Source of the DNA: a virus
IMG/VR virus record: IMGVR_UViG_3300027810_000056
Coordinates: 1 to 25,822 of that record
Direction: 5' to 3' (one strand)
DNA: 25,822 nucleotides
A program made the position numbers and the translations under genes. Position 1 is the first letter of the stretch. Each line of letters begins with the position of its first letter. Positions 7,179-16,625 of the stretch are shown piece after piece. The notes beneath the pieces were generated by a model. The model had not been told where the DNA came from, made no database searches, and was given only the letters and a program-made list of their open reading frames with translations.

Positions 7179-9261
7179 CTTTGTTCGTGGTCTCATTACT
7201 GAGGCTTCTGAACTTACGTTTCCTGAGAGTGCTTCTGTAAATGAAGCTAATTGTGACCTTCGTCGTGACGGTACACGTAGACGTAGGTTATCAGCCAAGG
7301 TAGAGGACAGCAATGTGTTGTCTTCTTTTACTTTGTCAGATACCGAAGTTGTTGCTACAGGTGATTGGGAAAACGTTGGTGGTAATGCTGACCTGACCTT
7401 CCTTGTTGTACAGAAAGGTTCTACCCTTTACTTCTATAACAAAGCTGATCTACCTTACTCAGCACAGATCGAAGCTGCATCCTTTAACCTTGCAACCCAT
7501 GAATACGCAGGTTCAGCTGGTGCTGAGACAGTTAAGTGTCAGTTCACAAGCCTTAAGGGTAACCTTATAGTATCCTCCCCAGCTATCAATACGGTAGCCA
7601 TTGAGTATGACGCAGGTACCCTCACAGGCACAGCTGTAGCCTTTAAGACTAGAGACTTTGAGTGGCAGGGTGACATTGACACATACTACTCAAACGACAG
7701 CACACCATCTGATGCACGTAAGTACGATGCACAGAACGCAGGTTGGAACGTAGGTAACGGTTCACCATCTGTCTTAACCAAACGTCTTACTCACCCTTGG
7801 TTCTCAGGTAAAAACGAAAACGGTGCTTATTCCTCAAGTGAGTGGGAGCTAATCTACGGTGGTACATCACTTACAGGTAACGGTCACTACCTACTTGACT
7901 TCTTTAACAAGGTTCGTCCTTACGTAGGCACAGAGGCTGAGACCTCACGTTTCCGTTGTGTTGAGTCCTTTGCTGGTCGTATCTTTTACTCAGGTCTTGA
8001 GAGTTCTAAGAACGCAGGTACAATCCTGTTCTCCAAACTAGTTGACACAATTAATGACTTAGGTCGTTGTCACCAACAGAACGATCCAACATCTGAGAAC
8101 ATGTCAGACTTGCTGGCCACTGACGGTGGTGAGATCAAGATCCCTGATGCTATTAAGATCCAACGTCTATACGCATACCAGTCATCTTTGTTTGTCTTTG
8201 CTGAGAACGGTGTATGGCAGATCACAGGTGTTGACGGTATCTTCTCAGCTTCACAGTATTCCGTTAACCGTGTGTCACGTGTGGGTCTACTACAGCCTGA
8301 GACCTTTGTATCAGCTGATGGTACACCTTTCTGGTGGTCACGGTTCGGTATTCATACATTACAGAGTGACCCAGTATCTCTACAGGGTTCAGAGCAGAAC
8401 TTAACAATCCCTACCATCCAGACCTTATGGGATAATATCAGCACAGATGCTAAGCTTAAGGTTACAGCTGCCTACGATAGTATTAACAAACGTATCTACT
8501 GGGCTTACCCTGATGCTGGTGAGACTGTATCGTCTAAGCTTAATAACTTCCTTATCTTGGACATCCCACTACAGGCTTTCTTCCCATGGAAGGTATCAGA
8601 TCAAACATCAAACACATCTTCAGTTGTAGGTTTGTCATTCTACTCAGGCTTCGGAGCTAAGAACCTTGAACTTGATGTGACAGCTAACAACGGTGCTGAT
8701 GATGTTGTTGAAGGTAGTGACGACATTGTATCCCTTCAGGTGTCAACCTTTAACACGGGTGACCCAGCTATTGTTCTACTTGTTCGTGACGGTGCAACCA
8801 ACAAGATAACTATGGGTGGCTTCACAGGCACTGACTTCTTGGACTGGGGTGACACAGACTACTCATCCTTTGCTGAGACAGGCTATGACTTCATTGGTGA
8901 TCTTGTCACTAAGAAGAATGCACCATACATAGTGGTTTACTCTCGTCTTACAGAAGAGGGCTTCACAGGTAACGAAAACACAGGTTACGAGTCTATCCGT
9001 CCGTCATCACTTAAGGTCTCAACAGCTTGGGACTTTAATGATACTTTTGGAACTAGCCAACAAGCATACAGATTGAAGCATCCAGTGGTTGTCAACCCCA
9101 GCAACTTGTCTGACTTCAATTATCCTGAGGATGTGGTCACCACCAGACTTAAAGTATTAGGTCACGGTAGGTCAGTCCGTATCCGTTACGAGAGTGAATC
9201 AGGTAAAGACTTCTTGCTTCTAGGTTGGGGTTTAATCCAAGGAAAGAACCCAAGGTACTAA
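7144..9261 (+). CDS. Tail tubular protein B (T7 gp12-like nozzle)
   Basis: A 705-residue protein forming the tail nozzle. The N-terminus (MPQSLGQKSVNNFVRGLITE, then ELTFPESASVNEANC) is the characteristic opening of podovirus nozzle proteins. It continues with RRDGTRRRR and long beta-rich segments. A central region (RVSRVGLLQPETFVSADGTPFWWS, near residues 375-400) is the usual propeller-like part, and the final third contains the C-terminal strand pattern (YPEDVVTTRLKVLGHGRSVRIRYES). The start lies 35 bases inside the previous gene, with GAAGG upstream. Its stop overlaps the next start (TAATG). The full length is normal for the family. Confidence 0.9.
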   Translation: MPQSLGQKSVNNFVRGLITEASELTFPESASVNEANCDLRRDGTRRRRLSAKVEDSNVLSSFTLSDTEVVATGDWENVGGNADLTFLVVQKGSTLYFYNKADLPYSAQIEAASFNLATHEYAGSAGAETVKCQFTSLKGNLIVSSPAINTVAIEYDAGTLTGTAVAFKTRDFEWQGDIDTYYSNDSTPSDARKYDAQNAGWNVGNGSPSVLTKRLTHPWFSGKNENGAYSSSEWELIYGGTSLTGNGHYLLDFFNKVRPYVGTEAETSRFRCVESFAGRIFYSGLESSKNAGTILFSKLVDTINDLGRCHQQNDPTSENMSDLLATDGGEIKIPDAIKIQRLYAYQSSLFVFAENGVWQITGVDGIFSASQYSVNRVSRVGLLQPETFVSADGTPFWWSRFGIHTLQSDPVSLQGSEQNLTIPTIQTLWDNISTDAKLKVTAAYDSINKRIYWAYPDAGETVSSKLNNFLILDIPLQAFFPWKVSDQTSNTSSVVGLSFYSGFGAKNLELDVTANNGADDVVEGSDDIVSLQVSTFNTGDPAIVLLVRDGATNKITMGGFTGTDFLDWGDTDYSSFAETGYDFIGDLVTKKNAPYIVVYSRLTEEGFTGNENTGYESIRPSSLKVSTAWDFNDTFGTSQQAYRLKHPVVVNPSNLSDFNYPEDVVTTRLKVLGHGRSVRIRYESESGKDFLLLGWGLIQGKNPRY

Positions 9262-9560
9262 TGGACTTCATCTCAACAAGCCTGTTTGGAATCAAAGGTA
9301 CAAGTTTTGACATCCGATTAGAGTACAACGAAGAGTACATCATAGTTCACTTACCCAGAGTAAGCAAGATGGACAAAAGAGCCTTCGTTGAAATGAAAAC
9401 ACTACTTAACGACTGGATCAAGTTCTTCAATACAGTCGGGTACAAAGTTTTATTTGCAGTAGTAGAACCAAACAGCACTACTGAAAGACTAGCTGTACTA
9501 CTAGGTTTTACTTTTGTAGCACCTCATGAAGATCAACATGTTTATAAGTACGAAGGATAA
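9261..9560 (+). CDS. T7 gp13-like virion protein with GNAT-type features (tentative)
   Basis: A 99-residue protein. A longer frame opens at 9225, but the start at 9261 overlaps the nozzle stop as TAATG and has AAGG six bases upstream, so it is preferred. The C-terminal half reads like the end of a GNAT acetyltransferase fold: a strand (YKVLFAVVEPNS), then a helix with N-S-T-T-E-R-L, then LLGFTFV and a final aromatic strand (HVYKYEG). T7 gp13, between the nozzle gp12 and internal protein gp14, has the same N..S...L..lG signature and occupies this slot. The acetyl-CoA loop (RxxGxG/A) is not evident, so enzymatic activity is doubtful. Role in virion assembly or ejection is inferred. Confidence 0.6.
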   Translation: MDFISTSLFGIKGTSFDIRLEYNEEYIIVHLPRVSKMDKRAFVEMKTLLNDWIKFFNTVGYKVLFAVVEPNSTTERLAVLLGFTFVAPHEDQHVYKYEG

Positions 9561-9563
9561 GTT

Positions 9564-10082
9564 ATGGCACAAGTAGTTATGGCAATCGGCGCAGTAATTG
9601 CTGCAGGTGCCACTGTAAAATCAATGAACGAACAAAAGAAAGCTGGTAGGGCACAAGCTGCAGCTTCAAATACCCAGATTCAAATGCAGAAGACAAAGGC
9701 TACACGTGAACGCCGTCAAAGTATTCGTGCAAATATAGCTGCTCGTGCTCGTATGAGAAACCAAGCTCAACTAACTGGTGTGGCTGGTAGCTCAGGTGCT
9801 GAAGGTGGTACATCAAGTGTAAGTTCACAAGGTGGAGCTAACCTAGGGTTTAGTTCCCAGATGTCAGGTCTCGGTCAACAGTTCACAGCCTTCTCAGGTC
9901 AGGCTGCACAGGCAAGCTCAAGAGCCTCTATGTTCGGTAGCCTAGCTAACCTAGGTATGCAGGGCTTGTCATTTGGAGCCAGTATGCAAGGTGGTGGAAG
10001 TGATACCCTCGGTGGTGCGACTCAGTCAGTTAGTGGCCCTATGGCTTCAACCAATGTACGGCCCCCTGTAAGACGTGGTTAA
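9564..10082 (+). CDS. Internal virion protein (T7 gp14-like)
   Basis: A 172-residue protein. It begins with a short hydrophobic helix (VVMAIGAVIAAGATV, about 4-18), followed by a basic Gln/Arg/Ala-rich helical region (KATRERRQSIRANIAARARMR, about 45-66). The second half is low-complexity Gly, Ser, Gln, Ala and Met. This pattern and the place after the nozzle and gp13-like genes match T7 gp14, one of the inner-core proteins ejected into the host envelope to form the outer-membrane part of the DNA channel. AAGGA lies six bases before the ATG. A small tail or adhesin-like role cannot be excluded because the second half is low-complexity. Confidence 0.75.
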   Translation: MAQVVMAIGAVIAAGATVKSMNEQKKAGRAQAAASNTQIQMQKTKATRERRQSIRANIAARARMRNQAQLTGVAGSSGAEGGTSSVSSQGGANLGFSSQMSGLGQQFTAFSGQAAQASSRASMFGSLANLGMQGLSFGASMQGGGSDTLGGATQSVSGPMASTNVRPPVRRG

Positions 10083-10102
10083 GAGCTACCTAGTACCCAA
10101 TA

Positions 10103-10115
10103 CCTTAAAGTAAGG
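10103..10115 (+). promoter_or_regulatory. Small hairpin overlapping the ribosome binding site of the 1500-residue gene
   Basis: CCTTA (10103-10107) can pair with TAAGG (10111-10115) across a three-base loop. The 3' arm includes most of the AAGGA Shine-Dalgarno that lies seven bases before the ATG at 10124. A five-pair stem is weak and might only tune initiation modestly. Confidence 0.25.
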
Positions 10116-10123
10116 ACACTTCT

Positions 10124-13100
10124 ATGGCTAATCCCATTTCTCTTGAAGACCAAATAGCAAACGAACAGGTTCTCAAGGGAGAAGTTGAGGACGTATCATC
10201 TACTGAGATCTATGATGCTAACCTACAGACCGAGATCAACAGGGCACTAGAACTTGCCATTGGTACAGGCCAACCTCTTGACGTTGTTAAGGATGCACGT
10301 AGTAAACTTGACACAACCCTTGAGCAGACAGCTTTAGCTTCATCACCTGTTGTTGATGTTAACGGTCTTGTTGACAAAGGTATAGAGAACGGTATCTCAG
10401 CTGAGGACCTAGCTACTGTCATCAGGGAACGGAACGAGAAGAAAGACGATATGTCCTTCGCTGAGTTCTCCCTGTTGCAGAGCCTAGTAGCCACTGATGA
10501 TTCAGTTAATGCACCAGCTGCTCGTACCCTAGCTAACATGGATGTCTTCGATAAGATGATCCAGAAGAGACTTGAAGCTGATGAGTCGTCAACCCTCAGT
10601 AAGGTTGGTCAATTCCTTGACATTCACATTCTTCGTCAGGCTGTCATAGGTAACTTTGAGGACATCACGTATAGCTCTAACCGTTCAGGTGAAGCTATCC
10701 GAGAAGCTTTCAACACATTGCCAGCTGATGACTTCAAGCTGTGGGCTGAGGACTTCATTGAAGCTCAGAGCCAAGAGGGTGTCTTCACAGAGGATAGTAT
10801 CTTTAACCTTTACCGTGCAGTTAATGACAGGACCTACTTAGGTGATGACCCACTAGCTAACGTTGATGCAGCCTTTGGTGCTATTGAGATTGTACCTGTA
10901 GCTGGTACCATTCTTAGTCGTGTAGGTAAGGCAGGGATAAGTGCCCTCCGTACAGCACGTGCACTAAAAGCCTTGAACAAAGGTATTGTCGATGCTGACT
11001 CTATCGAAAGACTAACTGAAATAGCTAATGCTCGACTACCAGTTGACAAAGTAGCTGTAGTTCGTGGTGAAGTAGAGGCAGCTGAGGTTTTAGCTCGTAA
11101 CGTAGATGCTGAGGGAGTGCACTTAGATGCAGCTTCGGTAGGTAGACAAGGCCCTGAGGCTTTAGACCCTGTTGCTGGCCCTGATGCTCGCCCTGCTGGC
11201 CCTTCTACACGTTTCCATGGTCGTCGTAATGCTCTAATAGAAGCTATTGAGAATATCCGTAAACGTGGTACGTTTGGTCGTATTGTGTCAGACGCAGAAG
11301 TAGCAGAAGAAGCTGCAAGAATTGCTGCCCGAATTGCTGATTCAGTAAATGATGTAGTTGTCAACACTGTAACTCGTCGTGATGAGGGTTCAGAGGACTA
11401 CGTTGTGACTGTTCGTATGGGTAAGTCAGGCACTGGCTCAGCCTTTCGTCGTAAGATGGATGCTGAAGCTGTAGCTGCACAAGACCCTAGCCTGTATGTT
11501 GTCAAACGTGATGATGGTCGTGGTTGGTTTGTTGAGACTGAGCAGCGTATTGACATACTAGGTATGCCAGAAGCAGCACAAGCCTATAAATACAACAACA
11601 TTGTAAGTGATGCCATCTCTAAAGTCTTTGGTGCATCTACTCGTAGACTGAGTGACAAGGTAGGGGCTATGTTCCTACAGGCTGAGGCTGGTTTGTCACT
11701 ACTACCCAAGATTGCTAAGCCCTACTTAAAGTCATTCAACAGTCTTAAGGGTGCAGACAAGGAAGAGTTGAGTTCATTCTTTGAGCACCTTCGTGACGGT
11801 GACCTATCTCACCTACGTGAAGCCCCTGACACAGTTCGTTTTAAAAGCTTATACAAGACTATGTACAAACGTGCACCGTCTAAGCAGACAGTAAAAGCAT
11901 ATGAGGACCTACAGGTTCTTAACGATGCGTCATGGCACATGAAGTCAGAGAAACGTCTAAAGGATACAGTGGCAGCTAATGGTGTCTATGCTGAACTTGC
12001 AGATGGTTACGGTGACGTTGCCTACAAGGTTGACCAACCAGCTAACAAACTAGCTGATGACGACATGATCTATGATATAGCTACTGGTCGTTCAATCCCT
12101 AAGACTGACTTAGGTTCTGATCAACTTGTATTCAAGGTACCATCAATCTTCGAAGGACACATGTTTGTCACTAACGTGAAACGTACTCGTGTACTCGAAC
12201 GTGTTGACGTGATGCCATATAACGTTGGTGGTCCTCGTACTAACAGCCAATTCCGTTGGTTCGTAGGATCTAACCGTACAGTAACTCTAGCTTCAGGTAA
12301 AGAAGTACAACAGGGTTTCAGTACGATCTTAGGTTCCTTTGGTCAGAAGCAAGCTAAGGCTGCAGTTGACGAACTTAACAACATCACAGCTGAGATTAGA
12401 CGCCTACTAGAAGAGCAGAGTGTAGACAACATTGGTGACCTTAAACTAACTAAGGCTCAAGAAGAAGAACTCGGTGACTTCATCCGTGCTAACAACAAGT
12501 GGGACCCTGAGGTTACTGACCTAGCTGACCTACAGAGAATTGCAGAGAAGAAGAAGTTTACCTTCACTGAGAAGTTCGCAGGTAAGGCTCGTGATGAACG
12601 AGTATCAATCGGTGATGACATAGATGACACCCACTTCGGTATGTCTGTAGGTGAGTCACACAGCACACGCCTTAACGAGAAACGTGGTGACACAGTTCTC
12701 AAGGAATACGGGGGTGCACTTCCTGTCAATGCTAGTCCAGCTGCAGCTATGGCTGACCAGTTCGGTTCTGAGACCTTCGGGTATGCTAACCGTGCAGCCT
12801 CACAGAATGCAGTTGTGTCATGGGTTAAGCTAGCTGAGACAACAGGTGGTGCTGTAACGTTCCCTACAGATGTAGGCAAGAATGATTACCTCGGTAGGTT
12901 CCTAGGTGCTAAGGTGTCAAAGACTGGTGGTTACGACGACATCACTGCCCAGCTACGTGAACAACAAGACGTGATTAAACGTAGATTGAACCAACCAACA
13001 TGGTTAAGTGACAAATGGGAAGTAGCAACTACACAAGCTACCGAGTTTATCTTCGGGGCCACAGGTAAGAAGGTTGACCTAACTGGTTCTGACCCAGCAT

Positions 13101-14626
13101 CACGCCTTATGCAGGTAGGTTTCTACTCTAAGTTTGGTTTCTTGAACATTGATCAGTTCGTGTTACAGAGCCTTCACTCCCTGACAGTCGCAGCTATCTC
13201 GCCTATCCATGGCTCAAAGGCTGTAGGTATGGCTACACCACTACTTGTCATCACTAAGCTTAAGGATGGCCCTACTCGTGCATTAGCTATCAAACGTATG
13301 GCTAAACTCACTAAGCCTTTAGGTCTAGATGAAGCTGAACTAACCGATATGGTTGACTGGATTAGCCAGAGTGGTCGTAACATCGTTGATGATTCCATTG
13401 TGGAACTTCAGGGACCACAGAAGTACGGTGCCTCAAGCAATCTACTAGCTAAAGGAAAAGAAGCAGCTGGTGGTCTACTAGACAAGAGTACTGTCTTCTT
13501 TAAGGAAGGTGAACGTGCCTCTCGTATGGTAGGCTTGGTGACAGCTTACCTTGAGCACAGAGCTAAACGTCCAAATGAAAGCCCTATGTCAGATGAAGGT
13601 CTACGTTGGCTCACGAACCGTGAACAAGACCTAACATTCCGTATGACATCTCAGTCAAAGAACCTTGTAACTGGTGGACCTGCTCGTGTACCTGCTCAGT
13701 GGTTGTCATTCACAATGGCAGCTATGGAGAATGTAATCGTTGGTCGTAACTTCACAGCTGGTGAACGTGCTCGTATGGCCCTAGCTATGGGACCTATGTT
13801 CGGATTGACAGGTGTAGGTGCTGGTCACATGACAGGTTACGTAGTCGAGAAGATGGGCTATGAAGCTGATGACCCAGATGCTGTAAATGCGTACAATAAC
13901 CTTAAGTTTGGTTTCATGGATCAAGCCTTGTCATACCTACTGGGTACTGAGACTGCGTATGCGACCCGTGTAGCCCCTATTGATCAGGTCTTTGACGTGT
14001 TTAGAGGCTTCAAGGAAGACAGTGTTCTAGAGACCCTATTTGGTCCATCAGGTTCTATTGTCAATGACATCCGTAAGCCTATCTCTAATGCTCTTGGTTA
14101 CATCATGACTGAGGGTTCATGGGAACTACTCAAGGATGACGCAATTCAGGTTGCTCGTAACATCTCTACGGTAGATAAGATCTACAAGATACGTGAGATC
14201 GTTGAATCAGGTAACTACATGAGTAAAACTAGTAAGGTAGCTGTCAGTGGCATGGAAACCAACGATGCCCTTTCTGTTGCCTTCGGTGCTACACCAGCAC
14301 CTGTACAGAACTTCTATGACTTCAAGGATATTCAGTACAAAGAGACAGCTATTGTCAAAGAGACACGTACTCGTCTACAACAAAAAGCTAGAGTTGCATT
14401 AAACCTCTTGAATAGTGGTTCAAAAGATGATATGATAAGAGGTGATCGTATGTGGGAAGCTATTAACGCAGAGATTTCCCTGTCTCCTCTATCTAAGAAG
14501 AACAAGGCTTCGATCACAAGGTCTCTAGTGACAGCTAATGACATCCTAGACCTCCTGAGAACAGCTTCTGGACTAACTCCATCTGCTCAGTTCGAAGCCC
14601 GTATTCTAAATCAACAAGTAAATTAA
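10124..14626 (+). CDS. Large internal virion / ejection protein (T7 gp16-like position)
   Basis: A 1500-residue protein, the longest in the window. It sits in the internal-core block after the gp14-like gene. It is mostly helical, with a hydrophobic patch near 250-262 (IEIVPVAGTILS) and another near 1215-1240 (ARMALAMGPMFGLTGVGAG), which could enter the membrane during ejection. The segment around 1124 (FFKEGERASRMVGLV), followed by LTFRMTSQSKN, is the kind of pattern seen in the C-terminal part of large podovirus ejection proteins. No transglycosylase signature was recognised, unlike T7 gp16. AAGGA lies seven bases before the ATG. T7 places its 15-type protein before 16; here the larger protein comes first. 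Confidence 0.78.
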   Translation: MANPISLEDQIANEQVLKGEVEDVSSTEIYDANLQTEINRALELAIGTGQPLDVVKDARSKLDTTLEQTALASSPVVDVNGLVDKGIENGISAEDLATVIRERNEKKDDMSFAEFSLLQSLVATDDSVNAPAARTLANMDVFDKMIQKRLEADESSTLSKVGQFLDIHILRQAVIGNFEDITYSSNRSGEAIREAFNTLPADDFKLWAEDFIEAQSQEGVFTEDSIFNLYRAVNDRTYLGDDPLANVDAAFGAIEIVPVAGTILSRVGKAGISALRTARALKALNKGIVDADSIERLTEIANARLPVDKVAVVRGEVEAAEVLARNVDAEGVHLDAASVGRQGPEALDPVAGPDARPAGPSTRFHGRRNALIEAIENIRKRGTFGRIVSDAEVAEEAARIAARIADSVNDVVVNTVTRRDEGSEDYVVTVRMGKSGTGSAFRRKMDAEAVAAQDPSLYVVKRDDGRGWFVETEQRIDILGMPEAAQAYKYNNIVSDAISKVFGASTRRLSDKVGAMFLQAEAGLSLLPKIAKPYLKSFNSLKGADKEELSSFFEHLRDGDLSHLREAPDTVRFKSLYKTMYKRAPSKQTVKAYEDLQVLNDASWHMKSEKRLKDTVAANGVYAELADGYGDVAYKVDQPANKLADDDMIYDIATGRSIPKTDLGSDQLVFKVPSIFEGHMFVTNVKRTRVLERVDVMPYNVGGPRTNSQFRWFVGSNRTVTLASGKEVQQGFSTILGSFGQKQAKAAVDELNNITAEIRRLLEEQSVDNIGDLKLTKAQEEELGDFIRANNKWDPEVTDLADLQRIAEKKKFTFTEKFAGKARDERVSIGDDIDDTHFGMSVGESHSTRLNEKRGDTVLKEYGGALPVNASPAAAMADQFGSETFGYANRAASQNAVVSWVKLAETTGGAVTFPTDVGKNDYLGRFLGAKVSKTGGYDDITAQLREQQDVIKRRLNQPTWLSDKWEVATTQATEFIFGATGKKVDLTGSDPASRLMQVGFYSKFGFLNIDQFVLQSLHSLTVAAISPIHGSKAVGMATPLLVITKLKDGPTRALAIKRMAKLTKPLGLDEAELTDMVDWISQSGRNIVDDSIVELQGPQKYGASSNLLAKGKEAAGGLLDKSTVFFKEGERASRMVGLVTAYLEHRAKRPNESPMSDEGLRWLTNREQDLTFRMTSQSKNLVTGGPARVPAQWLSFTMAAMENVIVGRNFTAGERARMALAMGPMFGLTGVGAGHMTGYVVEKMGYEADDPDAVNAYNNLKFGFMDQALSYLLGTETAYATRVAPIDQVFDVFRGFKEDSVLETLFGPSGSIVNDIRKPISNALGYIMTEGSWELLKDDAIQVARNISTVDKIYKIREIVESGNYMSKTSKVAVSGMETNDALSVAFGATPAPVQNFYDFKDIQYKETAIVKETRTRLQQKARVALNLLNSGSKDDMIRGDRMWEAINAEISLSPLSKKNKASITRSLVTANDILDLLRTASGLTPSAQFEARILNQQVN

Positions 14627-14635
14627 GGAAAAACT

Positions 14636-16624
14636 ATGGCTGGATTCTCAGTAGACGTAGGTGACGCAGGTACATCCTACGCACAAGGAGTAGCTGCACC
14701 TAGTTCAGCCTATAGCTCCCCCACAGCAACAGGTCTTGAGGGTCTAGGCAAACTATTGTCAGCCTTTGAGCCTCGTAAAACTGCTGCACCAACACAGGCT
14801 GACAAAGATAAGACCACTAACGCAGCTTTGGCTGCAAGCCTACACGCCTTGAAGGGTACAACTGACGACCCAGTTAAGCTAAAGAATGCTGTTGAAGGTG
14901 TCGTAGCTAAGCACACAGCTGCAGGTAACAACTTCGGTGATGAAGAGAAGGCAGCTGTAGAGGCTATGATCGGTGTACCTTTTGAGATAGCTACCTTTGA
15001 TGCTCAAGAGCAAGCCTTAGAGCAAGGTATACAAGGTTTACAAGAAAACTCAGGGCAGTATGCACTAGCTGTAAAGACACTTGCTGAGCAAGGTAACGAA
15101 AACCCTACCGACATGGAAATCCTAGCTCAAGCTACCGCATACCAACAGAGAATGGGTGCAGCTGGTTTACTTGTAGCTGAGGCTAAGGAACTAGGTGCTG
15201 AGGCTTTCATGACACAAGAACTACCAGCTTCTATGCTTCTTCTGGATGGCTTAGAGAAAGAGTTCTGGTCACTATACAGTGTTGAGTCAGGTGGTGGTGA
15301 ACTTGAACCACAGTTCCTAGCTCAAGCTGATGCAGCTTTGCTTCAAGTACGTGGTCAGTTAGCCCAAGGTACAGGTGTCACAGACGAGATGTTTAAGCCA
15401 GTTAAGGCACGTCTTGACCAACTAGAAAACATCTTGAAGATCACTAAGTCTTTCGATTCTACTGTACTAGCTACAACTGAGGCTGACCTTCAAGAGCATC
15501 TAACTAAGGTTCGTTTGAATACTGTCAACCAGCTACTAGACGCAGGTAAGACTGATCAAGCTAACATGGTTATGAACTTAGGTCCTGAGTACTGGGCTAC
15601 AACTGCAGCACAGAACTACTCTAGTGTAGCTAAGAGCCTCAACGAATTAGGTGGTTCTAAAGTTGACAGAGAGCCATACTCTATTCCTGTTAATGCTGAG
15701 GTAATGTCAACAGGCCCTGAACAACCTAGTTCTGGTGGAGTAGACACTTTACCTACCTTCACAGATGAAGCTATCGAACACTCTAGTTCCCTTGAGAAGG
15801 GTGCCGTCATAGCTAACTTAACTGTGGCTGCAGCTGAGAATGCTTCACTTACACCTGAATCCGTTAAGGATGACACAGGCCTTGAGATCTTCACAACTAA
15901 CGCCACCAAGACAGCTAGTATTCTAGCTAACAACGGTAGCCTCATGAAGACAACTACGATTGACGAGACCTTGACACCTGATTTCTTCTCTAAGATGAAG
16001 ATCTTGAAGAGAGAAAGTCCACAGGTATGGGGTAACCTTAGGGATAAGTGGAAAGAAGCACTCCTAACACAGCTTAACATTTCAGCTACAGCTTCATCAG
16101 GTACCATGGCTGACTCATATATCTCAGTGAGTGCATTGGGTGAGTTGTCATACCGTTTCGATAAGAAGAAAAGTGGTGAAGGTAACTTACTGTCAATACC
16201 ATTGAACCCTAAGACAGCAGCCTTAGTAGAAAGCTATGCAACTACGTATTATAACGGTGACATGTTAAGTATGTTCAAGGACCGTGGTCGTAAGCTAGAT
16301 ACCTTTTCTCGTAACCAAGAGGGTGTTGACTCATTCCTTCGTGAAGGTTCACGTGACTTGTCAAAAGCCATGGGTATTGCTCGTCAGACTAAGTACTACT
16401 CAGATAAGCTTAAGCAACTAGGTGTTGAGTCTAAGGACTTGGAAGCTTCACTGGTTAACGAAGTACCAGACGCTAGTAAAGACAAACTAGGTTTCAACAT
16501 CAACAACCCAATGCAGATTGTGTGGTCCGATGAGACGGATGTTGACGAACTACTCTTTAACGGTTTGGCTGTTGGTCAGTACTTTACTAACCGTAATGGC
16601 GACATTGAACAGAAGGTACGATAA
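14636..16624 (+). CDS. Internal virion protein (T7 gp15-like position)
   Basis: A 662-residue, Ala-, Gln- and Leu-rich, largely helical protein. The N-terminal 60 residues are low-complexity (Ser, Ala, Thr, Pro). Residues about 100-300 are helices separated by short turns (EQALEQGIQGLQEN, then LAVKTLAEQGNENPTDMEILAQA), like the tubular helical cores of gp15-type proteins. No catalytic motif was seen. It follows the 1500-residue gene after nine bases and has AAGGA six bases before the ATG. It ends one base before the lysin start. Function as an inner-core or periplasmic-tunnel component is inferred from size, composition and position. Confidence 0.7.
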   Translation: MAGFSVDVGDAGTSYAQGVAAPSSAYSSPTATGLEGLGKLLSAFEPRKTAAPTQADKDKTTNAALAASLHALKGTTDDPVKLKNAVEGVVAKHTAAGNNFGDEEKAAVEAMIGVPFEIATFDAQEQALEQGIQGLQENSGQYALAVKTLAEQGNENPTDMEILAQATAYQQRMGAAGLLVAEAKELGAEAFMTQELPASMLLLDGLEKEFWSLYSVESGGGELEPQFLAQADAALLQVRGQLAQGTGVTDEMFKPVKARLDQLENILKITKSFDSTVLATTEADLQEHLTKVRLNTVNQLLDAGKTDQANMVMNLGPEYWATTAAQNYSSVAKSLNELGGSKVDREPYSIPVNAEVMSTGPEQPSSGGVDTLPTFTDEAIEHSSSLEKGAVIANLTVAAAENASLTPESVKDDTGLEIFTTNATKTASILANNGSLMKTTTIDETLTPDFFSKMKILKRESPQVWGNLRDKWKEALLTQLNISATASSGTMADSYISVSALGELSYRFDKKKSGEGNLLSIPLNPKTAALVESYATTYYNGDMLSMFKDRGRKLDTFSRNQEGVDSFLREGSRDLSKAMGIARQTKYYSDKLKQLGVESKDLEASLVNEVPDASKDKLGFNINNPMQIVWSDETDVDELLFNGLAVGQYFTNRNGDIEQKVR

Positions 16625-16625
16625 C

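Noticed and set aside
2200-9000. Very frequent GGTAAC and TCAGGT words as possible replication or recombination motifs
   Set aside because: They follow the reading frame as preferred Gly-Asn and Ser-Gly codon pairs, so codon bias explains them.
9225-9260. Upstream start for the gp13-like gene
   Set aside because: The TAATG junction and AAGG spacing favour the start at 9261.
10309-10400. TTGACA hexamers inside the 1500-residue gene as promoters
   Set aside because: They arise from frequent Val-Asp and Leu-Asp codons, and no good TATAAT-like box stands 16-18 bases downstream.
10834-11367. Long minus-strand frame (177 codons) opposite the 1500-residue virion gene
   Set aside because: It is Ser/Ala/Thr-rich low-complexity sequence, a typical shadow of biased codons on the plus strand, and has no ribosome site or neighbours on that strand.
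15616-16107. Minus-strand frame (163 codons) opposite the 662-residue virion gene
   Set aside because: It lies fully inside a well-supported gene and shows no coherent protein pattern.
16518-16625. N-terminal extension of the lysin upstream of 16626
   Set aside because: It would overlap the preceding virion gene by over 100 bases, while the ATG at 16626 has a ribosome site and sits one base after that gene's stop.
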